Counted from the stretch's first letter, positions 46,801-55,807 are shown. The stretch: 64,000 nt of DNA from Notolepis coatsorum (GCA_963971535.1 OZ020585.1:24247236-24311235), one strand, 5' to 3'. Numbers and translations: made by a program. Notes: generated by a model not told the origin, from the sequence alone.

Positions 46801-49658
46801 TGGTGCGGCACGTACCATGATTCGGTCGTCTGATCGGCCTCTTTAATGTCAATTTTCTTTATGTGTCCCGCTGTGATTAGCTTGTTAATCTCAGCGCGGT
46901 ACACCGTCTCTTGAGCGGGGTCTCTGGCTAGGCGCCGCTCTGTGTTCAATAGATACCGCTCCGTCGCTTCTTTTGGGGCGTGGAAGGTAGGCATACCCTC
47001 TCGCCTCAGGAGTGGAGTTGCGTATCTCATCACTCCGTTGACTTTGACTCTCTTTGTCCCCTGCTCGAGGAGGGCTATAGCGTAAATGACTTCCTTGGAA
47101 CGAATGTCTTTCTTTTCGTTCTTAAAGGGCATTGTCTCTAGTGTCCATAGCCTCTCGACATGCTGTAGGAGGGTGGTGTCTTCTTCTGTCACTCTGGAGT
47201 GGAGGCAGTTAGTGGCTGCTGTTCGGTTAAGAGACTTAGCGAGGGGGCCTTGTAATGTCCATCCTAGGCGGGTCTCGACTGCTGCAGGACAGCCTCTGGG
47301 CCCTGTGTGGACCCGGTCAATCGGGACGATGAGGTCTGCATGGTCGGAGCCTATCAGCAGGGTCGGGGTGGCACCGTCTATGAGCGGTATAGGTAGTTGA
47401 CGCAGGTGCACATATTTATCCATCAGCTTGGCGATGGGGTAGGTGTACTGCGACAGGCCTATTTCTTGGCTGGTGAAAGCGTTAGTAATCCTATACCGTC
47501 TCTCTGGCTGCCCGCTTGCTGCGATAGTGAAGGAGACATTCTCGCCCTTTATCGTCTTTAGATCTCTTCTTATTGTCCGAATCGTCATCTGGTTTTCGCT
47601 CCCCCGCAGCCCCAGCTGGGCCGCAGCGGACGCGAGGAGAAGGGTCTTCTCTGACCCGTCGTCAAGGACGGCGTAAGTGTCCATGACCTTATCTTGGTAA
47701 CTCAGTGTTACGCGGACCACCTTTAAGAGCACCCGGGCGCCCCCGCTGCTGGCGGGGTCAATGTACATAACACTTGCCTTTGTGCTGCTTGAGGGTGCAG
47801 GCTTTCTTCTGTTACTGTCGTGTAGGACATCTAGGTGGGCTCCGTCACACCGACTACACCTCTTCTTTAAGCGGCAATCGGCTGCCATGTGACTGCGCGC
47901 ACATCGGTAACAGCGTCGGTTGGACTTTATCCATTGACTCACCTCGTCGGCGGTCATCTTCTTGAATGTGTCACATTGTGACAACCAGTGTTCCTTTTCG
48001 CAGTACGGGCACACCATCTTCCACTTCTCTTTCATCGAGGGGGTACTGTGGTTTTTGCTGCTCGGTACTGATTCTGATTGGTGCATGACGGTCACCAATC
48101 TTCGGCCATCGTTTGCTCTCCTAGGTCCCTCTCTGGAGCTTGGGGTGCTCCGCATGAACGTATCCAACCGTAGGCTGTTAACTTCTCTCGCCAGGAAGTC
48201 GGCTAGGTCTAGGAGGGATGGCTCGGGACCGTTAGGATCACGGTGGTCTCTTTGCCGCCTGAAGCGCTCTTGTCGGGCGGGCGGAAGCTTCTCTAAAATC
48301 CTCTCGACATTAGAGTTCGCGTACAGTTCGTGCATACCCTTTTCTCTTTGCGCCCCCAGCATCCCTACCAGGGATTGTACCTTGATAGACAGGTCATCTA
48401 GTGAGCGATTGTCTGTGGCTGGGGGTAGGCGGTCAATATGCCTTATCTCTTGTATTACGTAGTCCCATATGCGTCCATATCTTTGGTCGAGTGCTGCTAG
48501 AGCCGCTGTGTATGGGGTAGTAGAGGTGGCATAGGCCAGCGCTATATTGTGCGCTCGGGGCACCTTGAGGTGCTTCAGTAGGATAGCATACTTGTACGGT
48601 TCATCAGCTACATCGGACATCATTGTCTCTAAGCACATTCGTAGCTCCGTGTACTGTGCTCTGTTCTCGTGGGTGAAGTCCGGAAACGTCGGTGTGCCAA
48701 TGTATGATGCCATGGATGGCTGGCACATCGGTGAGCGTTGGAAGAGAGGCCTCCTAGGCGAGTCTCCTCTTACGCCTCTTGGTGGGCTGGTACCTGCTGG
48801 GTACCATGGCCCGCGTATCCAGGTGCTGTTCCTCGGGGCTGGTCGTGCGTCAAGCTCACCCGTGAATTGAGTCGGGGGTCTGTAGCGCAGAGCCGCGGGG
48901 GTAGAGCCTGGGCTGTACTGGACCTCCTGGTCCTGTGGAGTACTGTGCTGCTGTCGGGCTTGACTCTCCTCCTCTCCCTCTTCTTCTTCCTCTGGCAGGT
49001 CCTCTAGATCCTGTAGTCGTCTATTTAGCCTCTCCGCGGTGTAGACCGTTTCTTCCTTGTAGCTGGGTCTCACTTGGACCGGTCGGGGAAGGGGTTCGGA
49101 GGGGGGTATAGGCTCTCTCTGGTGGTCGGGCTCAGGGTCGCTTGATCGGGTAGGGGAGGGTGCCCTTGACCCTTGTCTTGACGAGGCCCTGGAACCCCGT
49201 GCGGAGGGAGGGGGTGTTGCCCTGGTGATCAGCTGCTCCATTATCTGCGCTTGTAATCGGTCGCGCTCGGCTTCGCGCTTGGTGAGAGCGAGGTCGCGCT
49301 CTGCTTCTCTTTGGGCACCGGCAGCGGCGCGCTGGGCTTCGGCGGCGGCGCGCTGGGCTTCGGCCCGGTCCCTTACCATATTCTCTTCCGTCTGAAGGCG
49401 TCTAATCTCTAGACGTATACGATCTTCGTCGCTCCGTTGCTGCGCCTGAAGGCGTTCTCTTTCCATGGAAGAATGTTCGCGCTCACTAAGCGTCTGTGCT
49501 TGGAGTCGATCGTGCTCTGTTGAGGCTGCTAGGCTGGCGAGGAATGCCTGTGCCAGCATCTTGTCCGCCTCGCTGGGGGAAGACGCTGGTTGAGGTAATC
49601 CGCTCCTGGCAGTACTCGTTGGAGATCTGTTCTCCTGTGGCGAGTCCTGGAGATCCAT
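43812..49658 (-). CDS. BEL/Pao Gag-Pol polyprotein (1,948 codons, open)
   Basis: Order and rough residues: charged coiled-coil region rich in ERERLQAQ (40-150); DUF1759-like Gag region (330-500); three zinc knuckles C-x2-C-x3-H-x4-C/H (549-612); aspartic protease with LDDGS (about 665); RT with SGDIKGMFLQV (about 1003) and FYVDN (about 1080); RNase H with VFSDASEVAYGS (about 1270) and ILWSDST; integrase with zinc-binding H-H-C-C (VHHAGAERVF, CLDCRKW, 1580-1615) and DDE residues in GMDCFGPLY, LSDHGTNF and HFGGTWERE (about 1643, 1708, 1757); DUF5641-like C-terminus (1870-1935). The reaction is copy-paste transposition via RNA. YVDN replaces the usual YVDD. The frame is open throughout, so the element may be recently active. 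An N-terminal extension lies in another frame. Confidence 0.93.
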   Translation of the reverse strand: MDLQDSPQENRSPTSTARSGLPQPASSPSEADKMLAQAFLASLAASTEHDRLQAQTLSEREHSSMERERLQAQQRSDEDRIRLEIRRLQTEENMVRDRAEAQRAAAEAQRAAAGAQREAERDLALTKREAERDRLQAQIMEQLITRATPPPSARGSRASSRQGSRAPSPTRSSDPEPDHQREPIPPSEPLPRPVQVRPSYKEETVYTAERLNRRLQDLEDLPEEEEEGEEESQARQQHSTPQDQEVQYSPGSTPAALRYRPPTQFTGELDARPAPRNSTWIRGPWYPAGTSPPRGVRGDSPRRPLFQRSPMCQPSMASYIGTPTFPDFTHENRAQYTELRMCLETMMSDVADEPYKYAILLKHLKVPRAHNIALAYATSTTPYTAALAALDQRYGRIWDYVIQEIRHIDRLPPATDNRSLDDLSIKVQSLVGMLGAQREKGMHELYANSNVERILEKLPPARQERFRRQRDHRDPNGPEPSLLDLADFLAREVNSLRLDTFMRSTPSSREGPRRANDGRRLVTVMHQSESVPSSKNHSTPSMKEKWKMVCPYCEKEHWLSQCDTFKKMTADEVSQWIKSNRRCYRCARSHMAADCRLKKRCSRCDGAHLDVLHDSNRRKPAPSSSTKASVMYIDPASSGGARVLLKVVRVTLSYQDKVMDTYAVLDDGSEKTLLLASAAAQLGLRGSENQMTIRTIRRDLKTIKGENVSFTIAASGQPERRYRITNAFTSQEIGLSQYTYPIAKLMDKYVHLRQLPIPLIDGATPTLLIGSDHADLIVPIDRVHTGPRGCPAAVETRLGWTLQGPLAKSLNRTAATNCLHSRVTEEDTTLLQHVERLWTLETMPFKNEKKDIRSKEVIYAIALLEQGTKRVKVNGVMRYATPLLRREGMPTFHAPKEATERYLLNTERRLARDPAQETVYRAEINKLITAGHIKKIDIKEADQTTESWYVPHHKVHHNGKDRIVFNCSYQIGSQNLNKELLPGPTLGPSLLGVLLRFRQDKVAISGDIKGMFLQVRLVEEDKPLLRFLWRERIGDEQPAIYQWEVLPFGTTCSPCCATFALQKHVAEDPAADEEVRQSVGNSFYVDNCLQSVSTPEEAEALLLKLRASLIKGGFDLRQWASSDPQVLRSLSPEDKAASSETWMATIPGEAQEMTLGLVWRFKTDSLHYKHTPLTKEQGRSTALPTTRRSVYRTLARQYDPLGCILPYTTRAKMIVRALWDKDQGWDDPIPEHLASTWREWETELSSLPGVNIRRSYFPPTVRSETCQMDLHVFSDASEVAYGSVAYLRAREEGGEIHTAFILARSRIAPRKQQSIPRLELCAALAGAQLATLIQRELTIPVQRTILWSDSTTVLTWIRSDSCRYKVFVGVRVTEIQDLTEVASWRYVDTKHNPADVITRGMSLDDLTRHNLYSDGPEFLKLPEEEWPTPTPREASKEEAENKKSMFCGLNTLVSTDPDIDDCLTLESAQLKTFLWHHPEVQLTTDITAADYEEAELLLLQRAQRDSFPDELDCLQGAKPVPSDSRLLHLAPESDAHSLIRVGGRLRRAPDLPDDVKYPIVLNSRHKVTELIIKKYDEDVHHAGAERVFAEIRRRYWILQGREAVRRFQRTCLDCRKWRAQPSIPRMADLPPCRLRLGDKPFHSTGMDCFGPLYIKKGRGTEKRWGIVFKCMTTRAMHIELLPTMSTDSFLMAFRRFTSRKGKPSILLSDHGTNFKGGERELRESFQAMGPELKTHLAPSQIDFQFNPPNAPHFGGTWEREVRSIKTALYAVLGAQTVAEEVLMTVLTEIEGVLNSKPLGYVSSDVADVDPVTPNTLLIGRLDPALPQTMYRPEEPNGRRMWRYSQVLADKFWNSFLLYYLPSLQTRQKWVKERDNLTEGTVVMIIDQSLPRAMWPAGRVSKVITGADGKVRAAEVLVQGRIYTRPVARLIELPRLPDTIDDDHDPMTL

Positions 49659-50005
49659 CTCCGGGGTGCTCTCGGGTAGAGTTCCATCCCTGGAGAGCTG
49701 TCTTTATCCTGGAGCTCTCCGGGGGCTACTTCTTCGGTCTTGGCGGGGGGTAAAGTCATGTCGGGTCCCTCCTGGTCCCTACCGTGAGCTTGGTCAGTTA
49801 CGTTAGAACCCACTAGGGCCTCTATTGGCGGGGTAGCCTGGTCGATAGGGTCGGACATAATTTTACTATCTACTTTTTCCGCGTTTACCGTCTGTAGAAA
49901 GCTAGGTAGTATATTGGCAACGTAATCCTCTAAGTACTGAGGTGTCTGCCGTCTACGCTGCGGGCGATCTACTTTAGGAGAACCGTTTTGTGGAGTGTTC
50001 ATCAT
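49656..50005 (-). pseudogene. N-terminal Gag extension in a shifted frame
   Basis: A minus frame starting at MMNTPQNG (50,005; another ATG at 50,029) reads PQYLEDYVANILPSFL and a Gln/Asp-rich stretch up to about 49,690. There its sense seems to continue in the main frame (RDGTLPESTPEM precedes the main Met). The main frame has a TAA just upstream of this point. Either a one-base indel has split a longer polyprotein or the frames are linked by programmed frameshifting. Located between the primer site and the main frame, as expected for Gag. Confidence 0.55.
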
Positions 50006-50054
50006 AGGCCATGTCAATATTAATACCACTATATTAATATTACACTAGTTACCC

Positions 50055-50071
50055 TCCGGCTCGAAGGACCA
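50055..50071 (-). promoter_or_regulatory. Primer-binding site, tRNA-Tyr type
   Basis: On the minus strand, 2 nt after the 5' LTR, TGGTCCTTCGAGCCGGA is complementary to the 3' end of vertebrate tRNA-Tyr (acceptor CCTTCGA pairing with TCGAAGG-A-CCA). All 17 positions fit my knowledge of that tRNA. Confidence 0.8.
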
Positions 50072-50534
50072 ATTGTAACTGAGGGGTACAATTCCCTGAC
50101 TGTATTGATAAGTATGGTATCATTAAACCACTACCGCTTTATGTACTTTAATTACTGGCCATACAGTACATGATATATAAATATGATGAACACTTCCCAC
50201 AATGAATCGGTTCCACACAAAGTGGTAATTAAGTATTTATTGCAGCAAAAGGTACATAATATACTTCTCTATTTTACTTTGGATGCGCTTATAAGGCAAA
50301 GGAATGTGCGTAGGCAAATCAATAATGAATGTCCATTCTCTGGTTACGCAGGAGGTAATTATACAACCTGAATCTTAGGGAATTATATCTATGGTACACT
50401 AGTAATATATAGCGGGAGATACTGGAAGGGTCCCCCCGGTTGTAAGCCAGCAGGGGTAGAGGATCTGTCGGTAGTAGAGAGTCTGGTCAACGATGACTAA
50501 GGAGACTCCAAGTACAGGGCCCCGTTCCATGTAC

Positions 50535-50586
50535 CGGGATAACCGAGTTAGCCGGATAAAGTTATCCGGCTAACTCGGTTATCCCG
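50535..50586. repeat. Perfect 25-bp stem hairpin, 2-nt loop
   Basis: The left arm begins CGGGATAACCGAGTTAGCCG and the right arm is its exact complement (50562-50586), with AG between (50560-50561). It sits 17 bp inside the TIR. Confidence 0.95.
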
Positions 50587-51115
50587 ACTTTCCGATTTCA
50601 TGTACCTGGATTTCCCAAATCACCATGACAACATATCCAAAAGTTTGAGCCTGCTCGAAAGCAGAGTTCAAGTTCAAGTTAGCCTGAACTATCGCCACGC
50701 CCCCGCAAAGAAGTGACAGCCCGTTTCCTGAAACTATTCCCACAGTCTACGATCTGCATTATACCATTCTGAATTACGTTTTTGTGCTCCATTCTTCCAG
50801 AGGGGGCTTTTGAAATGTAAAATAGACCCAAAATGCTGATATTAAATTCACTTTGTCCTAAATAATGCACGTTATATATACCGTGGCGACGGTGGCGCTC
50901 GCTCGTGCGACGTACACATGATGTGGTTATTTTAATTGTAACTGGGATTAAGATGTCTGATGAGATGCGCTGTTTGACGGATTTGAGAAATTGAATGAGC
51001 CGTTGACGTCACATGAATGAATGAGGATGAAGAAATAAAACTTCATTCAAAATAAGGGATATTCTAAACACGGGTCTCTCGTTCATTAATGTATAAACAA
51101 TGAATCTATCCCATC

Positions 51116-51187
51116 TGGCACAGTGGCCCAGCGGTAGCGCTCATGTCTCCCAACCTAGCGATCCGGGTTCAAATCCCCGTGTTTCCA
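51116..51187 (+). other. tRNA-like module 1
   Basis: A-box-like TGGCCCAGCGGTAGCGC (51124) and B-box-like GGTTCAAATCC (51166-51176) are spaced as in a tRNA. Acceptor pairing is incomplete, so it is likely a tRNA-derived piece and not a working tRNA. Confidence 0.5.
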
Positions 51188-51351
51188 ATATGATTTTTTT
51201 GAATATAATATTAATGATTATACGCCAAAGTAGCCTGGTTTTAAGTTAAAATGTTATAAATCTACATGCATTGAGGATGTCATTCTTTATATAGCTCTCA
51301 ACGTGCACCAAATTGAATTATTCCTATATTGCAAAAAGAAGGAAAAGACTA

Positions 51352-51412
51352 GGCGGGTATTGAACCCCGGTCGTCCGTGTGGAAGTCAAAAGAACAACCC
51401 GTTGGACCACAT
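51352..51412 (-). other. tRNA-like module 2, opposite orientation
   Basis: On the minus strand GTGGTCCAACGGG (A-box-like) precedes GGTTCAATACC (B-box-like, 51356-51366) by tRNA-like spacing. It converges on module 1. Confidence 0.5.
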
Positions 51413-52795
51413 AGGAGATAAGTTAAACATTGACTATACATCAATCAATGGGCAAGAAAGCCGTCTCGTAATTCTGTATAACAGTTAACTAGTTATTTTC
51501 GCTAGCAAGATCTCATTTGATTATTCAATCCAGCAGGCAAGTTTAAAGAAATATAATCTGATTGATTGAGGTAATGAGGGACTTAGAATTAGCCTATAGA
51601 TAACGCATTTAACTTGTCGGCGAGGCGATTGAGCCTATTGCAATCTGTCAATAAAGTCTTAAATCAATTAATCAATCAATGCCGTTGAGAATCAGGGTCT
51701 CTGCCATCGATACGTGCTGGCTTTCCACCTAAAACGGGAGCGCGCATCTAGCCTGACTTGAGCCTGACTCTCAAGTCTGGCTTGAGTTAACGAGACTGAA
51801 TCCTGCTTTGTGAAACAGGAAAATCCCGGCTTTGAACATCGGGTTAACTGAAGCTGGATAATGGACATGTTGATCGACTTAGTTGAACCACGTACATGGA
51901 ACGGGGCCCTGGAGACGGTGCAATAGTCTCTTGATCCACAGACGAATACAGCTGTTCTCCGTAGACTGTAGCTCCACAGTGAAGAAAGCTAGCCGGCCTC
52001 AGGCTCTCTGAGGCGCAGACTCGACGTGGCTCCTCACAGGGTAAATCCCACACGTGTAGGCGTCGGCGATTCTCCGCTCCATAAATCACAGGACCAAAAC
52101 AAATATAATCCAGCCGCAAAGGGCTATGTAGTCGTCGGGTAGATTAATCCAGTGTACATGTCCACACGGTTCTCGTCTAGGTCTCCTCGGGTGAAAGCGC
52201 CATGAAAGCAGCCCAGCCTGGATAAGCACTCTAGCTGGTACGAGGAAGCGTTGGTGATGCTGGTCACTGTAGAACTTTAGCCGCACGATACACTATACAC
52301 AAATAGACTATTACTGACTTAATAGAAATATGTCGCACTCGACGGTATAGCGCCAAACTCTGACAATTCAGTTATTAATTCGCACGCGGTCTCAATGCTC
52401 TATTTGGGGCCAAACAGGCCATACTTCACCGCACGGAGTATCGTGGGTGAGGCTTCAACTTATTGGGTAACTCTACTTCTGTATTCACCTGCGCCATATT
52501 TATATGCACGGCGAACAATCTAGTGCCAACCTCATTTCTGTCTCGTATTCCTGGGCAAGGCCGGGCATGTACAGACATGTCTTGACGGTGGCTTTGAACC
52601 TGACTCTGGAGGCATGGCCCTGGCGCCTGTGGACCGCTGTCCAATAGGAGAATGAAATATTATGGTCTGTACTAGGCTAAAGGGATATTCCGTGTATATG
52701 TACAAGGGATATCAAACGATATACAAATACTATGCAATATATATCAATCAATAAATATATATATTCGGTTTAATCTGATCCTTTGTAACAGTACT

Positions 52796-53085
52796 GATAT
52801 TCTCCTATAAGAAGGGATAATTAAAGGGTAAATACACCCAGTAAGATACTTGAACCATTGATATTTCTCATATAAGAAGGGAGAATTAAAGGGTAAATAC
52901 ACCCAGTAAGATACTTGAACCATTGATATTTCTCCTATAAGAAGGGAGAATTAAAGGGTAAATACACCCAGTAAGATACTTGAACCATTGATATTTCTCC
53001 TATAAGAAGGGAGAATTAAAGGGTAAATGCGCCCAGTAAGATACCTGAACTACTGATGTTCTCCTGTAAAGAGGAAGAGTTAAAG
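52796..53085 (+). repeat. 62-bp tandem repeats of the host LTR
   Basis: About four copies of TAAGAAGGGAGAATTAAAGG with ACACCCAGTAAGATACTTGA, with decayed copies continuing after the hAT (54,459-54,700). Confidence 0.88.
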
Positions 53086-54450
53086 CAGGGGTCTCAAACT
53101 CGCGGCCCGCGGGCCAATTGCGCGCAACTGTTTGCCGAGTCGTTGCGCGAGAGTTGGAAGTTTTATTTATATTATCACTTGTAGGCTACCATAGCGCAGG
53201 CTCATGACAGCAACGTTATGTTAGTGACTTGGTTGAAACGTGATTCCGGAGTGATATCAATTAAAGTGGAAGCAAATGCATCCTCGCTATCTCTCTCCTC
53301 TGCGAGCAGTGCTCTGCATGTCCGGCAGCACTGCCACTGTCTGTCTGTGTGTACGGGTCTGTTCCAATCACATACGCGTCCCGTCAGCGTTTTCCCCCCT
53401 CACCCACAGTCTGCGAATCAGAGGCAGAGTAGGGGAGTAGGGCGGGTCTTCAAGGACTGCATGTCGTCTCTCTCTTTCAGTTCAAGTCGGAGCAGAGTTG
53501 AAAGCGCATCTACAGTAAACTCGCTCCCAGTTTTATCTCTGTGAGATAAATGTAGCTATTAGCCTATTTTCGCCAGCAGGCAGCCAGCAGAAAAATATGG
53601 CATTTTCAAAGATGGTCAGTAAAAGAAAAGTCGACTGCAATTCAAAGGTGAATGGACGGAAAAATATGCGTTCATCCTGAGTCCCAGCCAGGGACATAGC
53701 TGGAGATTCTGGGCCCCAGAAAGAATCAATTTGTGGGCCCCCAATCTATAAAAAAATTTGGGGCCCCCAATCTATAAAAAATGTTGGGGCATTTATTTAT
53801 TGATGAAAACGCATAATATGGTTTTTACCTATTTTTTTTATAATACAGGCAATTATACTTTTGAGTCATCTACATTAACTTACTTTAGGATAATAATAAA
53901 ACCATATTAATAAAAAGATAATAATAGTGTTATCTGCCCCCCCCCCCCAGTGCTGGGCCCTTGGAATCATCCTAACCCCCCCCCCCCCAGCTACTCCCCT
54001 GGTCCCAGCACCAAACCAATTATGTGACTATATGCCAAGAAACGGTAGCTATTTGAAAATAATGTATGACTGAAGTGATGGAGACCATGTTTGAAGGCAA
54101 ACAAAAGCAAATCCCCCTCAGATTGCACAGCAACCAGAATAACTGAAATACTGGCTGGTGATTTGATTAAACAGCTTTGTGATAGAATAAAAAAAAATGC
54201 ACAGTGCATTTCCATAGCTGTGGATGAGTCCACTGACACCACTGAGAAGCCTATGTTCTGAAGAACCGTTCATGTTCTGAAGAACTGTTCATGTTCTGAA
54301 ATGTTATTGCTAAAGATTGAGAAGATTGGATCAGTTGTACTTTTTTTTTGAATACTTGAAACCCTTTTTTTGTGGAATATTTGCTGCGGCCCAGCCTCAC
54401 CCAGACTCTACCTCCAGCGGCCCCCAGGTAAATTGAGTTTGAGACCCCTG
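53086..54450 (+). mobile_element. hAT element, 1,365 bp, internally deleted
   Basis: Perfect 16-bp TIRs CAGGGGTCTCAAACTC and GAGTTTGAGACCCCTG. A perfect 8-bp TSD AGTTAAAG is at 53078-53085 and 54451-54458. Plus-strand remnants include FSKMVSKRKVDCNSK (near 53,600) and SIAVDESTDT (54,211-54,240), the start and first catalytic Asp region of a hAT transposase. Most of the gene is missing and frames are broken. A smaller hAT is nested inside. Confidence 0.9.
53689..54001. mobile_element. Nested hAT MITE, 313 bp
   Basis: A perfect TSD GTCCCAGC at 53681-53688 and 54002-54009 flanks termini CAGGGACATAGCTG and CAGCTACTCCCCTG (11 of 14 positions paired). Two GGGCCCCCAATCTATAAAA units and two C runs are inside. 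It interrupts the older hAT. Confidence 0.85.
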
Positions 54451-55144
54451 AGTTAAAGGGTCAATGTACCCAATAAGATACTTGAATCTCATTGAAGACA
54501 TATTGATTATAGTTGAATCGCTGATGGTTCTCCTGTAAAGAAAGATGGTTTAAAGGGTAAATTCACCTAATAAGGTATTTGCATTCCTATAACCTGGAAT
54601 ATTTATATTGGTACTTTGTTTGTGTTACACCTTCAAAGGAAGAGTTTAAAGGAGCATTTCACCTAATAAGGTATTTGCATTCCCTGCACACTTAAAGGTT
54701 TAAATTAATATGTTTAAACATTTACCTATTGAAATGATAAACTGATATAGTGTTTACTAATGATAAACTGATATATAGTTTACTGATGATAAAAGGATAC
54801 ATCCAATATCCAACCTTGAACCTAGCTTTTAGCTAGAGATAACCTCAGAGACGTCTGAACCAAACCTAATGTGTTGATCCAATCAACCTAGGACTTGATA
54901 TCGAACTAACCCTCCCGAAGGAAGGAGTGGTTAATGAAAGAACCTAAAAAAGGATACTTCACTCTACCTCATTGTATTATAACTGTCTAGCTAGCGTGCT
55001 TGAGAATAAAATACCGGTCATTGTTATAACTCTGTCTCTGGTCTACTATTCTTTTAATTGTGCATATTACTCCTCTCCTCATTCGAACCGAACTGTGCCC
55101 GTGGCGAACAGCTGTTACTGTTAGTGACACAGGTGCTACACTTG

Positions 55145-55346
55145 GTGCGCCTGGCGAGAGCTTGTATGAAAGGTGTGAGAATTTAAATTGGCACACAAGT
55201 GCTGACAATCTGCCCTCACTAACATGTTTCTATCATTTAAAGACCATCTGTGGTGGTCCTCCAGGTGTCTCCTTTGAGGACAGGCTCCGTGGCACCAACA
55301 TGCCAATGTTTCTTTTTTACGACGGTGGACATTTCTTTGGCCAGAG
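55145..55346 (+). other. Candidate exon, 3' part, unrecognised protein
   Basis: An open frame reads GESLYERCENLNWHTSADNL, then CFYHLKTICGGPPG, and ends MFLFYDGGHFFGQ just before AG|GTGAGT, a strong splice donor at 55347. With 41,697-41,712 it makes a 218-bp exon open in one frame. I do not recognise the family; it could be a host gene exon, a pseudogene or an exon of an intron-bearing transposon. Confidence 0.35.
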
Positions 55347-55540
55347 GTGAGTCCTGAATAGCATAGGAGATCCCGTTGTCAACCACTCGCTTTTATACTG
55401 CATACAGTATGCGGTGTGTGCGCGGTTCAACTGAGGAATACTCCTCCACCTCCTGCAGGGGTTGTAAGGCCATTTTCTTTTGTTATTAGATTATATATAT
55501 ATTGTAAGTAACTATATTTATTGTAGGGCAAATAAAACTG

Positions 55541-55807
55541 AGAGGGCGGTCCCTCATCTTGCACCTTGACATTTTTTTCACTGCCTATACTTGCCCATAT
55601 GCGTCCACAGTTAATTATATTGTTATATTGTTTTCACTGCCTATTTCTTTTTTTATTCTATTTTTATTTTTAATTCTCCCCTTTACTATAATTCTATGAC
55701 CTGTATCATGTCTCCTACTACCTGTACCTCCACTCCCCCCTCCCCATGCTGCTATGATGCCTGAATTTCCCCAAGGGGATCAATAAAGGAATATCTTATC
55801 TTATCTT
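55541..55807 (+). mobile_element. LINE 3' UTR with TATCT tail
   Basis: CCCTCATCTTGCACCTTGAC, CTGAATTTCCCCAAGGGGAT and CAATAAAGGAATATCTTATC ending in TATCTTATCTT repeats form a LINE tail. No ORF is retained. Confidence 0.6.

Larger units (their letters stand above)
50518..51908. mobile_element. Harbinger-like non-autonomous element (1,391 bp) in the BEL/Pao LTR
   Basis: TIRs GGCCCCGTTCCATGTAC and GTACATGGAACGGGGCC are perfect over 17 bp. The flanks are CAG (50515-50517) and CTG (51909-51911); the empty site in the other LTR has a single CAG, consistent with a CWG-type 3-bp target with the middle base altered. The TIR start GGCCC resembles the Harbinger at 19,675. No transposase is seen. The interior holds a perfect 25-bp hairpin and two tRNA-like modules. 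Confidence 0.82.
42409..52790 (-). mobile_element. BEL/Pao LTR retrotransposon, near full length
   Basis: Direct LTRs at 42409-43717 and 50074-52790, starting TGTAACTGAGGGG and ending CCTTTGTAACA on the plus strand. A perfect 5-bp TSD GTACT is at 42404-42408 and 52791-52795. The minus orientation is set by the coding frame, the tRNA-Tyr-type primer site next to the right LTR and a purine-rich tract next to the left LTR. LTRs differ by few substitutions and one small indel near 43,610, apart from a 1.39-kb insertion in the right LTR. The insertion is therefore fairly recent. BEL/Pao is assigned from domain order protease-RT-RNase H-integrase and the three short zinc knuckles. Confidence 0.95.
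50074..52790 (-). repeat. 5' LTR of the BEL/Pao element, split by an insertion
   Basis: Same ends as the left LTR. Outside 50518-51908 it is about 1.33 kb. Differences from the left LTR include G/T at the CATATTGATATGC site and an extra ACTAGGCTAAAGGG-type segment near 52,675. Confidence 0.92.
41713..55140 (+). mobile_element. Probable solo LTR (ERV-like) hosting nested insertions
   Basis: It starts TGTAACCCAGG and ends GGTGCTACA, flanked by CTTG at 41709-41712 and 55141-55144, a 4-bp TSD as made by several retroviruses. Without nested elements it is about 1.66 kb. Tandem repeats of about 62 bp (52,800-53,085) resemble U3 enhancer repeats, and GAGAATAAAATACC near 55,005 gives a polyadenylation signal about 130 bp before the end. 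No internal retroviral region was found. The open frame on the minus strand at 41,874-42,347 is within this LTR and I do not regard it as coding. Confidence 0.55.

Noticed and set aside
51116..51412. Functional tRNA genes
   Set aside because: A- and B-box motifs are present but acceptor stems do not pair properly, so I call them tRNA-like only.
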